Shown piece by piece: positions 1-8,759 of a stretch of 60,810 nucleotides of DNA. Position numbers and translations under genes: made by a program. The notes beneath the pieces were generated by a model. It saw nothing but the letters and a program-made list of their open reading frames with translations, made no database searches and had not been told where the DNA came from. Source of the DNA: CAZOBJ01 sp964577825 (GTDB lineage Bacteria > Planctomycetota > SZUA-567 > JAFGNG01); NCBI GenBank assembly GCA_964577825.1, contig CAZOBJ010000006.1:1-60810 (forward strand), written 5' to 3'. The stretch's first letter is position 1; the number at the start of each line of letters is the position of its first letter.

Positions 1-1002
1 CGCGGCCCACATCTGCAGGATCGCGTCGCTGAACCCGAACTCGAAGATCCCGCCGGTGATGGTCGGGAACGCAGTCTCGTGCCCCATGTCGATCCGCTGC
101 CAGACCTGCTCGCCCCCCGCATATTCGAGAAGATCGAGTCGACGCGGGTTCTTGGTCGAGAACCGCGCCGCGGCGCGCGTGCCCTTGACCACCAGCGTCC
201 AGGTGTTCGTCTCCCCGGGCGCAATGCGCTGGGTCTTGAGCGTCAACGGAAACGCCTCGCCCGCCCCGTCGTCGGCCTCGCACAACAGGGTCGCGTTGTC
301 CCAGGTCTCGCACGGCACGCGGCCGCCCTTGCCGTCCGGGCGCTCGGTCATGATGTTCGAGAGCACGGCGCGCACGTTCTTCGGCCGCCAGCCCGCGCGG
401 AAGGGCACGTGGCACACGTGCATGCCCAGGTCGCCCATGCACCCGTACGCGCCGTTGGCGGCCAGCATCCGCTTCCAGTTGATCGGCTTGTCCGGGTTGA
501 GGTCCGAGCTGTGCAGGAACGCGCCCTCGGCCTCGATCACTCGGCCGAACGCGCCGGCATCGAGCAGGTCGCCGATGCGCTGCACGGCCGGGAAAAACGG
601 GAACTCGGACGAGCAGCGCACGAACGCGTCGGGGTGCTCGTTCATGCACGCGAGGATCGCGTCGTTGGCCGCCTTGTCGATGCCGAAGGGCTTCTCGCCC
701 ATCAGGTGCTTGCCCGCGGCGATGACCGCGCAGTAGACCTCCTCGTGCAGGTTGTGGGGCAGGGCCACGTACACCGCGTCCAGGCCCTGGTGCGCGACGA
801 GCTCGCGGTAGTCGTTGGTCGCGAGCCCGATGCCCGGGAAGTTGGCGGTGAACCACTCCATGGCCGCGTCGTTCTTGTCGCACACGGCCGCGAGCTCGGG
901 GCGCACGTCCATGTCCTGCAAATGGCACCAGCGCGCGCACGCGCTGGCGAACTCGCGGCCCATGAGTCCGCAGCCGATGACCCCGAAACGGATGGTGCGC
1001 AT
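1..1002 (-). CDS. Gfo/Idh/MocA family oxidoreductase (C-terminus off the window)
   Basis: This is an NAD(P)-dependent sugar or cyclitol dehydrogenase-type protein, with the last part of the gene beyond position 1. The frame is open from the ATG at 1002 (complement) to the window edge, 334 codons. The N-terminus carries the Rossmann dinucleotide loop GVIGCGLMG. A family-typical EKPFG segment follows, where the Lys is the usual catalytic residue. Start choice: an AGGAG box lies about 8 bases upstream. It is the last readable gene of a minus-strand operon with a class III aminotransferase, a GNAT and a second Gfo/Idh protein. That suggests an amino-sugar or cyclitol pathway, but the substrate cannot be named from sequence. 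Confidence 0.9.
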   Translation of the reverse strand, partial: MRTIRFGVIGCGLMGREFASACARWCHLQDMDVRPELAAVCDKNDAAMEWFTANFPGIGLATNDYRELVAHQGLDAVYVALPHNLHEEVYCAVIAAGKHLMGEKPFGIDKAANDAILACMNEHPDAFVRCSSEFPFFPAVQRIGDLLDAGAFGRVIEAEGAFLHSSDLNPDKPINWKRMLAANGAYGCMGDLGMHVCHVPFRAGWRPKNVRAVLSNIMTERPDGKGGRVPCETWDNATLLCEADDGAGEAFPLTLKTQRIAPGETNTWTLVVKGTRAAARFSTKNPRRLDLLEYAGGEQVWQRIDMGHETAFPTITGGIFEFGFSDAILQMWAA

Positions 1003-1024
1003 GGTCCGCTCCTTTGCTTGCCGT

Positions 1025-2395
1025 CTACGCGTAGCCGAGGTCTCGCTCAGTCTCGCCGATCGCCTCGTCCACGAGGTCCATGCCCAGCTTCGCCTCGTCG
1101 AGGTCCATGACGATGGGCGGGCTCAGTCGCAGGATGTGCCCGGCCGGGATCCACGCCAGCCCCTTGCGGAATGCCTTCTGGTACACCAGGCGGCCCGCCT
1201 CGTCCAGCGGCTCCTTGGTAGCCCGGTCCTTGACGAGCTCGATGCCCAGCAAGCACCCCTTCACCCGGGTGTGCCCGACGATGGGGTGGGCCTGTTGCAT
1301 CTCGGCCAGGCGCTTGGCGAAGTAGTCCTCCAGGCGCTGGGCGTTCTCGAGCAGGCTCTCCTGCTCGATCGTCTCCAGACACGCCAGCCCGGCCGCGCAG
1401 GCCATGGGGTTGCCCCCGTAGCTGGTGGAGGCGCTGATCGCCTCGAAGGCCTCGGCGTACGGCTCGCGCACGCACATGGCGGTGACCGGGAACCCGTTCC
1501 CCAGGCCCTTGCCCAGGGTCACCACGTCCGGCACCACGCCGTAATGTTCCATGGCCAGCCACGCGCCGGTGCGGCCCATGCAGGTGAGCACCTCGTCGGC
1601 GAAGAGCAGGATCCCCAGCTCCTCGCACAGGGCCTTCAGCTTCCGGAAAAAGTCCTCCGGCGGAAACACGCTCCCCGCCCAGCCCTGCATGGGCTCCAGC
1701 ACGAACGCGGCCACCCGGTTCGTGGTGCCCTCGGCCAGGAACTCGCGGTAGAAGTCGATGTACGCGTCAGTGTCGATGGCCCCGTCCGAGGTGGTGAACA
1801 GCGGCCGGTACGGGTCCGGCCTGGGCACCACGTAGAAGCCCTGGGCCCGGCCCGCGCCGTAGCTCTGTTTCATGCGCCCCAGAGAAGCCGCGTGCCCGGT
1901 CTTGCCGTGGAAGTCGCGGTAGCAGCTCACGAACTCAAATCGATCCGTGGCCGCCCGGCAAGCCCGCAGGCCCGCCTCCACGGCCGTGGTGCCCGAGTCG
2001 TATACCTGTACGCCGCCGCCCAGGTCGCCCGGGAGCACGGACTTGAGCTTCTCCAGGAACCGCATCTTGATGGGCGTGGAGAAGTCGTGGCAGTTCATGA
2101 GCGTGCCCGCGTACTCGCGCACCGCCTCGGTGACGCGGGGATGGCAATGGCCCAGGTTGGTGACGTAGATCCCGCTCGAGAAGTCGAGGAAGCAGTTCCC
2201 GTCCGCGTCGCGCAGATGCGTGCCCTGCCCTTCCGCGAACACCACCGGAAAGAGCTTCACCTGTCCGGAGTAGCCCTTCATGATCTGCGCGGTGCGCTCG
2301 TGGATGCGGCGCGACTCGGGCCCGGGAATCTCGTCCGTGACCAGAAGCGGGACCCGCATCTCGCGCAGGTCCGCGCCCGTGTGGGTCTGGGGCAT
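1025..2395 (-). CDS. Class III PLP-dependent aminotransferase
   Basis: A 456-residue fold-type I aminotransferase of the acetylornithine/4-aminobutyrate/glutamate-1-semialdehyde group. The start is the ATG at 2395, preceded by AAGGAGGA; the open frame reaches further upstream but without a ribosome site. Visible family blocks are the Gly-Thr-Thr cofactor loop (YDSGTTAVEAG), the FADEV block with the Asp that holds the PLP pyridine nitrogen, and TLGKGLGNG with the Schiff-base Lys. It lies 22 bases upstream of one Gfo/Idh gene and 71 bases downstream of a GNAT gene. An oxidation-then-transamination route making an amino sugar or amino cyclitol would fit that grouping, but this is inference. Simple GABA or ornithine transamination is equally allowed. 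Confidence 0.9.
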   Translation of the reverse strand: MPQTHTGADLREMRVPLLVTDEIPGPESRRIHERTAQIMKGYSGQVKLFPVVFAEGQGTHLRDADGNCFLDFSSGIYVTNLGHCHPRVTEAVREYAGTLMNCHDFSTPIKMRFLEKLKSVLPGDLGGGVQVYDSGTTAVEAGLRACRAATDRFEFVSCYRDFHGKTGHAASLGRMKQSYGAGRAQGFYVVPRPDPYRPLFTTSDGAIDTDAYIDFYREFLAEGTTNRVAAFVLEPMQGWAGSVFPPEDFFRKLKALCEELGILLFADEVLTCMGRTGAWLAMEHYGVVPDVVTLGKGLGNGFPVTAMCVREPYAEAFEAISASTSYGGNPMACAAGLACLETIEQESLLENAQRLEDYFAKRLAEMQQAHPIVGHTRVKGCLLGIELVKDRATKEPLDEAGRLVYQKAFRKGLAWIPAGHILRLSPPIVMDLDEAKLGMDLVDEAIGETERDLGYA

Positions 2396-2466
2396 GTGCT
2401 CGTCCTCCTTGTGTCTGCGTACTGTAGTGTCCGTTCCTTGGCGTCGAGCCAAGCTGCGGGGGTCGA

Positions 2467-3051
2467 TCAGTCCGTGCCATCCGCTTCGTCGTACGGCGCG
2501 CTGGGCCAGGCCTGCGGGGTGTAGGGCCAGTCCAGGGCTTCGCACGCCTTACGCCAGCGCTCGGGCATGTCCGGCGCGAACAGGAACGGCTCGTACCCGA
2601 CGCGCAGGTACGTCTTGACCGCCGGCAGCCGGCCCTCGCCCGTGCTCAGGAAGATCCGGCGGTACCCCGCGCTGATATGGCGCCGCAGCGCCGCGACCGT
2701 GACCGCGCGGCCCAGGTGCTTGCCCCGATGGTCCGGGTGCGCGGCCACCCAGCTGAGCTGTCCGCCGCCCGGATGGCGGCGGCTGGGGGTGTGCGAGGAC
2801 ATGGCCGTGGCCGCAAGCGCGCCCGTGTCCCGATGCTCGGCCAGGAAAAAGCCCTGCGGAAGCTGGTAACTGTACACGATGCCTTCCACCTTCTCCCGGT
2901 CCCATCCCTTGAATCCGGCCGCGGCCATAAGCGCGCAATAGGCCTCCAGGTCCTCGGGGCGATACTGGCGCAGCACATACCCCTCGGCCATGCGCACGGC
3001 GGGGGGCGACGCGAGGCGATTTTCCGGGTAGATCATCTCCAACTGTTCCAT
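2467..3051 (-). CDS. GNAT family N-acetyltransferase
   Basis: A 194-residue acetyl-CoA-dependent N-acetyltransferase. The acetyl-CoA loop is visible as HPDHRGKHLGRA, followed by a typical C-terminal block ending in YLRVGYEPFLF. An AGGAG box lies about 10 bases before the ATG at 3051. The gene sits between a Gfo/Idh oxidoreductase upstream and a class III aminotransferase downstream on the same strand, so acetylation of the aminated product is a reasonable guess. GNAT substrates cannot be read from sequence, and peptide or antibiotic substrates remain possible. Confidence 0.85.
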   Translation of the reverse strand: MEQLEMIYPENRLASPPAVRMAEGYVLRQYRPEDLEAYCALMAAAGFKGWDREKVEGIVYSYQLPQGFFLAEHRDTGALAATAMSSHTPSRRHPGGGQLSWVAAHPDHRGKHLGRAVTVAALRRHISAGYRRIFLSTGEGRLPAVKTYLRVGYEPFLFAPDMPERWRKACEALDWPYTPQAWPSAPYDEADGTD

Positions 3052-3114
3052 CTGTGGTCCGCTCCTCTCTGCCGGGTGGCTGCACGTGCGCCCGCCGCGG
3101 CCCGGCCAAGTGGC

Positions 3115-4314
3115 TCAGCCGGGCGGCTCGCCCCAGTCGGGCACGTCCAGCCGCTCGCCGTCCTTGAGCGCGCTCTGGTGGGCCGTGACGCCTGCGGCCA
3201 TGTACCGCGCCGCCTGCCACACGTTGATGGCCGGCTGGCGCGTGTGCGCGACCGCGTCCACGAACTCGTGCACCAGATACGCGTGCGACCCGCCGTGCCC
3301 GCCGTAGGCTACCGTGCCGTCGGACGTGTCGCGCCAGGCTTCGGCCACGTCCTCGGGCAGGGGGTCGCGCATCTCGTCCATGGTGCACTTCCGGAGCTCC
3401 AGGGGCTTGGCGCTGTCGGCATCGTCTCGGTGGTTCGTCTCCCACCCTCCTTCGCGGTAGCTGCCCTTGGTCCCGTACACGCGGAAGGTCTCGGACATGG
3501 CGCGGGCGACCTCGCGGAACTCGCAAATGCGCATGCTCGCGCCGTTGGCCATCTCGAACAGGGCCACTTCGTTGGAGATGGCGTTGTTGGCGAAGTAGGG
3601 GTCGCCGGTGCGGTTGCGAAACCCATAGCAGGTGGCCTTGGTCGCGGGCACGCCCATCACGCTGATCGGCCCGCTGGTCGAATGCGTGGGATAGTGCATG
3701 GGCCCGCCCTGGCATCCGCGCGCGCGGTACGGCTTCTGCAAGGCCCGCCATTCCTCTCCGGCGCGGCTGGAGAGGCGCGAGGCCTGCACCCTGCGCAGGT
3801 TGCACCCCGCGTCCACGTCGTGGAAGTACTCGCCCTCCGCGTATACGAAGTCGCCGAACGCGCCCTCTGCGGCCTTGTGGCGGCAGAACATGGTCTGCGG
3901 CCGGTAGTAGGTCGTCTCGCCGAGCATATAGTACTGCCCGGTGCGCCGGCAGGTCTCGACCAGCCGGTCCACCCAGCCCAGGATCTCCTGGGAGTCGGGC
4001 ACGGACAGGATGGGCACCGCGCTGTACACGTGCTTGCCCGCCTCCATGGCCTGGACGCACTGGGGCGCGTGCAGCCAGGGCTGGGTCATGACGACAAGCG
4101 CGTCCAGGTCGCTTTCGCAGATCTCGTCCAGGGACGCGTACGCGTCCTTGGGCGCGAACCGCCCCTCAAGGTCCGGATCCTCGGCGAACCGCTGCACCCG
4201 ATCCGGCTCGCGGTCGCACAGCCCGATCCGATCCACGAGCGGATGCCTGGCGAACAGCTTCACGAATCCGCTGCCGAACGCGCCCAGCCCCACCATGCCG
4301 ATGCTGATGCCCAT
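3115..4314 (-). CDS. Gfo/Idh/MocA family oxidoreductase
   Basis: A 399-residue NAD(P)-dependent dehydrogenase, first gene of the leftmost minus-strand operon. I start it at the ATG at 4314, behind AAGGAGAGG; the frame stays open 393 bases further upstream through non-coding sequence. The Rossmann loop is GMVGLGAFGSG at residues 6-16. The EKP-type Lys position appears as AGKHVYSAVPI, so the usual Glu-Lys-Pro is altered. Long C-terminal segments rich in Trp, His and Tyr resemble Gfo/Idh proteins of PVC bacteria. A TTGACA promoter sits 60-90 bases upstream. It probably oxidises a sugar or inositol derivative; exact substrate unknown. Confidence 0.88.
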   Translation of the reverse strand: MGISIGMVGLGAFGSGFVKLFARHPLVDRIGLCDREPDRVQRFAEDPDLEGRFAPKDAYASLDEICESDLDALVVMTQPWLHAPQCVQAMEAGKHVYSAVPILSVPDSQEILGWVDRLVETCRRTGQYYMLGETTYYRPQTMFCRHKAAEGAFGDFVYAEGEYFHDVDAGCNLRRVQASRLSSRAGEEWRALQKPYRARGCQGGPMHYPTHSTSGPISVMGVPATKATCYGFRNRTGDPYFANNAISNEVALFEMANGASMRICEFREVARAMSETFRVYGTKGSYREGGWETNHRDDADSAKPLELRKCTMDEMRDPLPEDVAEAWRDTSDGTVAYGGHGGSHAYLVHEFVDAVAHTRQPAINVWQAARYMAAGVTAHQSALKDGERLDVPDWGEPPG

Positions 4315-4376
4315 GGACCTCTCCTTGCCGTGGGAAAACAGGCGACCGCCCGGAACACGGACGGCCCGCCTGCGAC

Positions 4377-4404
4377 CTTCTACGCGCGCAAGCGCGCCTG
4401 TCAA
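4377..4404 (-). promoter_or_regulatory. Predicted sigma70-type promoter of the 4314-1 operon
   Basis: Read on the minus strand: perfect -35 TTGACA (4404-4399), 16-base spacer, -10 TAGAAG (4382-4377). It lies about 65 bases before the first start codon. The spacer holds a 6-base inverted repeat, GCGCGC on each side of a 2-base centre (4384-4397). Confidence 0.6.
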
Positions 4405-4472
4405 TCGAAAAGCCGCTCCGCGGAGGCGGCGCGCTGCGCGCACGCCCGTTCTTGCGGATCCCCGGAAAAGGC

Positions 4473-4500
4473 TTGCCCTCAGCGCCCGCCTGGATATAAC
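4473..4500 (+). promoter_or_regulatory. Predicted sigma70-type promoter of trpE-hppA
   Basis: -35 TTGCCC (4473-4478), 16-base spacer, -10 TATAAC (4495-4500). Transcription would start near 4507, leaving a leader of about 165 bases before trpE. Confidence 0.55.
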
Positions 4501-4670
4501 AGGCCGCGGCGCCGTGTTGTGGGGGCCTCGCGCCCCCGCCTTTGTAGAGCCGGGCGCCGTACAGGGAGGTACCTCGCGCCACGCACCGGCGCCCGCCCGG
4601 CGGCGGCCCTTGGCGCGGCCCCGGTACCCGCACAATGCCTTGTCGTCCATTCGGTTCGAGGCGCGCGACC

Positions 4671-6158
4671 ATGACCGACGCCCCCGCACCGCACGAGTTC
4701 GCCGCACTGGCCGCCCAGGGGAACCTGGTGCCCGTGTATCGCACGCTCATGGCCGACAGCATCACCCCCGTCCTGGCCCTCAGCCGCCTGGGCGAGAGCC
4801 CCTACGCGTTCCTGTACGAGAGCGTGGTCGGCGGCGAGAAGATCGGCCGCTACTCCTTCCTGGGCGCGGACCCGACGCAGGTCTTCCGGGCCACGGACCA
4901 CCAAGTCACGCTCACCGGGTTCGACGGCCCGGGCAGCGTGCGCGAGGAGACCTGCGACCGGCCCCTGGACCGGCTGGAAGAGCTCTTCTCCGAGTACCGG
5001 GGCGTGCACACCCCGGACCTGCCCCGGTTCTGCGGGGGCGCGGTGGGGTATCTGGGCTATGACGTGGTCCGCCAGATCGAGCACCTGCCCAACCCGCCCG
5101 GCCGCGGCCTGGGCCTGCCGGACATCTATGTCGGGTTCTACCGGTCCATGCTCATCTTCGACCACGTCAACCGCACCCTCAAGGTGGTCGCGCACGCGGA
5201 CCTGCGCGAGGCCGACGCGGACACGGCCTACGCCCGCGCCGTGGCGGAGATCGACCGGCTCGTGGACCGTCTGCACGCGCCCGGCGAGATCCCGGTCGAG
5301 TCCGTGCCCCGGTTCCCGGAGGACGACCCGGAATTCGACAGCAACTTTGCCCAGCCGGACTTCGAGCGCGTGGTCGCCGCCTGCCAGGAGTACATCCGCG
5401 CCGGAGACATCTTCCAGGTGGTGCCCAGCCAGCGGCTGCACATGCGCTGCGCGGCCAGCCCCTTCGCGGTGTATCGCGCGCTTCGGACCATCAACCCGAG
5501 CCCGTACATGTTCTACCTCAAGTTCCCGGAGCTGAGCCTCGTGGGCAGCTCCCCGGAGGTCATGGTCCGCCTGGAGGGGCGCAAGATCACCCTGCGGCCC
5601 ATCGCGGGCACGCGGCGGCGCGGGCGCACCCCGCAGGAGGACGAGGCCCTGGCCGCGGAGCTGTTGGCCGACGAGAAGGAGCGCGCCGAGCACGTCATGC
5701 TCGTGGATCTGGGCCGCAACGACGTGGGCCGAGTGAGCGAATACGGGTCCGTGCGCCTGACCGAGCAGATGGTCATCGAGCACTACTCGCACGTCATGCA
5801 CATCGTCACGAACCTGGAGGGACGGCTGCGCGAGGGTCTGAGCGCGTTTCACACCCTGAAGGCGTGCCTGCCCGCGGGCACGGTCTCCGGCGCGCCCAAG
5901 GTGCGGGCCATGGAGATCATCGACGAAATGGAGCCCGACCGCCGCGGCCCGTACGCGGGCGCGGTCGGGTACGTGGACTTCGGCGGGAACATGGACACGT
6001 GCATCGCCATCCGCACGATCTGCATGGTCGGACAGGACGCCTACGTGCAGGCGGGCGGCGGCGTGGTGCTCGACAGCGTGCCCGAGCGCGAGTACCACGA
6101 GACGCGCAGCAAGGCGCGCGCGCTGTTGCAGGCGATCCGCGCGGCCCAGGGCATGTAG
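4671..6158 (+). CDS. trpE: Anthranilate synthase component I
   Basis: A 495-residue chorismate-using enzyme making anthranilate for tryptophan synthesis, normally with the glutaminase TrpG. Chorismate-binding blocks are complete: IAGTRRRG, LVDLGRNDVGRV, then PAGTVSGAPKVRAM and GYVDFGGNMDTCIAIRT. The N-terminal LYES segment keeps the Ser of the tryptophan feedback site. I chose the ATG at 4671 because the family N-terminus begins there; an in-frame ATG at 4635 adds only 12 unrelated residues. No trpG, trpD or other trp gene is in the window. Instead a membrane pyrophosphatase follows after 45 bases, probably on the same transcript. The chorismate-block motifs fit TrpE better than PabB, but without trpG beside it PabB is the main alternative. 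Confidence 0.92.
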   Translation: MTDAPAPHEFAALAAQGNLVPVYRTLMADSITPVLALSRLGESPYAFLYESVVGGEKIGRYSFLGADPTQVFRATDHQVTLTGFDGPGSVREETCDRPLDRLEELFSEYRGVHTPDLPRFCGGAVGYLGYDVVRQIEHLPNPPGRGLGLPDIYVGFYRSMLIFDHVNRTLKVVAHADLREADADTAYARAVAEIDRLVDRLHAPGEIPVESVPRFPEDDPEFDSNFAQPDFERVVAACQEYIRAGDIFQVVPSQRLHMRCAASPFAVYRALRTINPSPYMFYLKFPELSLVGSSPEVMVRLEGRKITLRPIAGTRRRGRTPQEDEALAAELLADEKERAEHVMLVDLGRNDVGRVSEYGSVRLTEQMVIEHYSHVMHIVTNLEGRLREGLSAFHTLKACLPAGTVSGAPKVRAMEIIDEMEPDRRGPYAGAVGYVDFGGNMDTCIAIRTICMVGQDAYVQAGGGVVLDSVPEREYHETRSKARALLQAIRAAQGM

Positions 6159-6203
6159 CGGGCGGCGGACAACAAGCACAGAGGACCCTGGAGAGGAGCG
6201 GAC

Positions 6204-8669
6204 ATGCGAAAGACGTACTTGCGCACACTCGCGGCACTGGGCGCATTGGCGGCCACCTTTGGGATGTTCTGCAGCGGCGCGGCGGTCGCGGCCGAGGCGG
6301 GCCCGAGCGCGGAGCGCGCGCTGTTGAACCTGTGGTGGGGCGCGCCCATCGCGGCCCTGCTGGCGCTCGCGGTCGCCTACATCCTCTACCGCAGGATGAT
6401 GCGCGAGGACGAAGGCACCGAGACCATGCGCACCATCGCCCAGCACGTGCGCGAGGGTGCGTATGCGTACCTGTACGCCCAGTACCGGGTGGTCGCGCTC
6501 GTGTTCATCGTGCTGCTGGCCATCCTGGCCGCGCTCGCGTATCTGGGAGTGCAGAACCCGTTCGTGCCCGTGGCGTTCCTGACCGGGGGGTTCTTCTCCG
6601 GGCTGTGCGGGTACCTGGGCATGAAGACCGCGACCCAGGCGAGCGCCCGCACGGCGTACGGCGCCAGCCGCAGCCTGAATGAAGGCCTGCAGGTCGCGTT
6701 CCGCTCCGGCGCGGTGATGGGCCTGGTGGTCGTGGGCTTCGGGCTTCTGGACATCTGCCTGTGGTACCTGGTGCTCGACAACCTGGTCTACACACCCGCG
6801 CACATGACCGAGGGCCTATCCCTTTTGGGCCTGCAGCTCGTGCGCCCCGGCACCACCGAGGCGCACAAGTACGTGGAGATCACCACCACCATGCTCACCT
6901 TCGGCATGGGCGCGTCCACCCAGGCGCTCTTCGCGCGCGTGGGCGGAGGCATCTACACCAAGGCCGCGGACGTGGGCGCGGACCTGGTGGGCAAGATCGA
7001 GGCGGGCATCCCTGAGGACGACCCGCGCAACCCGGCCACCATCGCGGACAACGTGGGCGACAACGTGGGCGACGTGGCCGGCATGGGCGCGGACCTGTAC
7101 GAAAGCTACTGCGGCTCGATCCTGGCCACCGCCGCGCTCGGGGCGGCCTTGGGACGCGGCGTGGGGTTCGTGCTCGCGCCCATGATGGTCGCGGGCATCG
7201 GGATCGTGCTCTCGATCCTGGGCATCTACCTCGTGCGCTGCGAGGAGCAGGCCACCATGAAGGTCCTGCTCAAGGCCCTGGGCCGGGGCGTGTGGGTCTC
7301 CAGCGCCCTGATCGTGGCGGCCGTGGCGGGCCTCGCGGCGGCCGGGATCCTCACCTGGGGCGTGTTCGGGTCCGTGGTGGCCGGGCTCGCCGCGGGTGTG
7401 ATTATCGGCCAGTTCACCGAGCACTACACCTCCGACGAGTTCGCGCCCACCCAGGGCATCGCCGAGCAGGCCAAGTGGGGCCCGGCGACCACGATCATCG
7501 ACGGCCTGGCCGTGGGCATGTTCAGCGCGGGCTGGCCCGTGGTAACCATCGTGGCCGGCATCCTGTGCGCGTTCGGGTTCGCGGGCGGGTTCCACGACTT
7601 CAGCCTGGGGCTCTACGGCGTGGGCTTCGCCGCGGTGGGGCTCTTGGCCACTCTGGGCATCACCCTGGCCACGGACGCGTACGGGCCCATTGCGGACAAC
7701 GCGGGCGGCAATGCCGAGATGTCCGGCCTGGACCCCGAGGTGCGCACGCGCACCGACGCCCTGGATATGCTCGGCAACACCACCGCGGCCACGGGCAAGG
7801 GGTTCGCCATCGGGTCGGCGGCGCTCACGGCCATGGCGCTTTTGGCCGCGTACCTGGAGGAGGTGCGCATCTGGATCGGCAAGCTGGCCCGCGGCGCCAA
7901 CGACGTGTACCAGGTCGGCGACGTGCGGTTCGTAGCCGACCGGGCCCTGGAGGGCATCTACTACGCCGAGGCCTCGGTGTACGACTTCGTGCGCGCCTAC
8001 GACCTGTCGGTCATGAACCCCAAGCTGTTGAGCGGCGTGTTCCTGGGCGCGATGATGGCCTTCGTGTTCTGCGCGATGACCATGAAGGCCGTGGGCCGCG
8101 CCGCGGGCGCCATGGTCGAGGAGGTGCGCCGCCAGTTCCGGGAGGTCCCCGGCATCATGGACCGCACCGCCACGCCCGACTACGCGCGGTGCGTGGCCAT
8201 CAGCACCAAGGGCGCCCAGCGCGAGATGATCCTGCCCAGCTTCCTGGCCATCATCGTGCCGGTGCTCACGGGCGTGGTGCTGGGCGTGGCCGGGGTCACC
8301 GGGCTCCTCGTCGGCGGGCTCACCGCCGGGTTCACGCTCGCGTGCATGCTCAACAACGCGGGCGGGGCCTGGGACAACGCCAAGAAGCACATCGAGAAGC
8401 AGGAGAAGACCTACGCTCCCGAGGACATGGACGGCGACCAGCCCCGCGAGGGCGCCACGCCGCTCACGGGCAAGGGTTCCGATGCGCACGCGGCGGGCGT
8501 GGTCGGCGACACGGTCGGCGACCCGTTCAAGGACACCTCCGGGCCGAGCCTGAACATCCTCATCAAGCTGATGACCATGGTCAGCGTCGTGTTCAGCGGC
8601 GTGGTGGTGGCCTACGGCGACCGCCTGTCGTGGCTCGTGGACCTGATTTCGGGCCTGTTCTCGGACTAG
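6204..8669 (+). CDS. hppA: Membrane-bound ion-translocating pyrophosphatase
   Basis: An 821-residue integral-membrane pump coupling hydrolysis of pyrophosphate to H+ or Na+ export. Signature segments are present: IADNVGDNVGDVAGMGADL near residue 280, GNTTAATGKG at 524-533, and a C-terminal KGSDAHAAGVVGDTVGDP loop. Ala528 and Gly531 match the Ala/Gly pair of the K+-dependent class (Lys/Thr in K+-independent pumps). K+-dependent enzymes include both Na+ and H+ pumps, so the ion is undecided. It is longer than the usual 670-770 residues. The N-terminus looks like a cleavable signal sequence (Ala-rich, ending near AVAAEAG), and about 40 hydrophilic residues are inserted near 560-600. AGGAG precedes the ATG. 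A strong terminator follows. Confidence 0.96.
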   Translation: MRKTYLRTLAALGALAATFGMFCSGAAVAAEAGPSAERALLNLWWGAPIAALLALAVAYILYRRMMREDEGTETMRTIAQHVREGAYAYLYAQYRVVALVFIVLLAILAALAYLGVQNPFVPVAFLTGGFFSGLCGYLGMKTATQASARTAYGASRSLNEGLQVAFRSGAVMGLVVVGFGLLDICLWYLVLDNLVYTPAHMTEGLSLLGLQLVRPGTTEAHKYVEITTTMLTFGMGASTQALFARVGGGIYTKAADVGADLVGKIEAGIPEDDPRNPATIADNVGDNVGDVAGMGADLYESYCGSILATAALGAALGRGVGFVLAPMMVAGIGIVLSILGIYLVRCEEQATMKVLLKALGRGVWVSSALIVAAVAGLAAAGILTWGVFGSVVAGLAAGVIIGQFTEHYTSDEFAPTQGIAEQAKWGPATTIIDGLAVGMFSAGWPVVTIVAGILCAFGFAGGFHDFSLGLYGVGFAAVGLLATLGITLATDAYGPIADNAGGNAEMSGLDPEVRTRTDALDMLGNTTAATGKGFAIGSAALTAMALLAAYLEEVRIWIGKLARGANDVYQVGDVRFVADRALEGIYYAEASVYDFVRAYDLSVMNPKLLSGVFLGAMMAFVFCAMTMKAVGRAAGAMVEEVRRQFREVPGIMDRTATPDYARCVAISTKGAQREMILPSFLAIIVPVLTGVVLGVAGVTGLLVGGLTAGFTLACMLNNAGGAWDNAKKHIEKQEKTYAPEDMDGDQPREGATPLTGKGSDAHAAGVVGDTVGDPFKDTSGPSLNILIKLMTMVSVVFSGVVVAYGDRLSWLVDLISGLFSD

Positions 8670-8696
8670 ACGGCCCCCGACCGGCCGCACGGCACA

Positions 8697-8729
8697 CGGG
8701 GCGGCCCGGCGCGGGCCGCCCCGTTTTTT
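8697..8729 (+). terminator. Rho-independent terminator after hppA
   Basis: A perfect 12-base stem (CGGGGCGGCCCG at 8697-8708 with its complement at 8712-8723), a 3-base loop and a run of six T. It is the clearest terminator in the window. It lies only 30 bases before the next gene, which therefore needs read-through or a promoter I cannot see. Confidence 0.92.
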
Positions 8730-8759
8730 CGAAGCGCGCAAAAGACCGCGGAGGAGCCT

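Larger units (their letters stand above)
4315..4670. other. Divergent intergenic region between Gfo/Idh operon and trpE
   Basis: These 356 bases hold no gene. They contain two back-to-back promoters (minus at 4377-4404, plus at 4473-4500). In the trpE leader is a short perfect hairpin: GGGGGC at 4521-4526 pairs with GCCCCC at 4532-4537 over a 5-base loop. I looked for a Trp-rich leader peptide and found none, so classical attenuation is not supported. Confidence 0.6.

Noticed and set aside
2549..4060. Long minus-strand open frame of 503 codons overlapping a Gfo/Idh gene
   Set aside because: It is Arg/Gly/His-rich noise from a shifted frame of the real gene; high GC makes long spurious frames common throughout.
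4521..4537. Hairpin in the trpE leader as a tryptophan attenuator
   Set aside because: The stem is only six pairs, is followed by few T, and no leader peptide with Trp codons is present.
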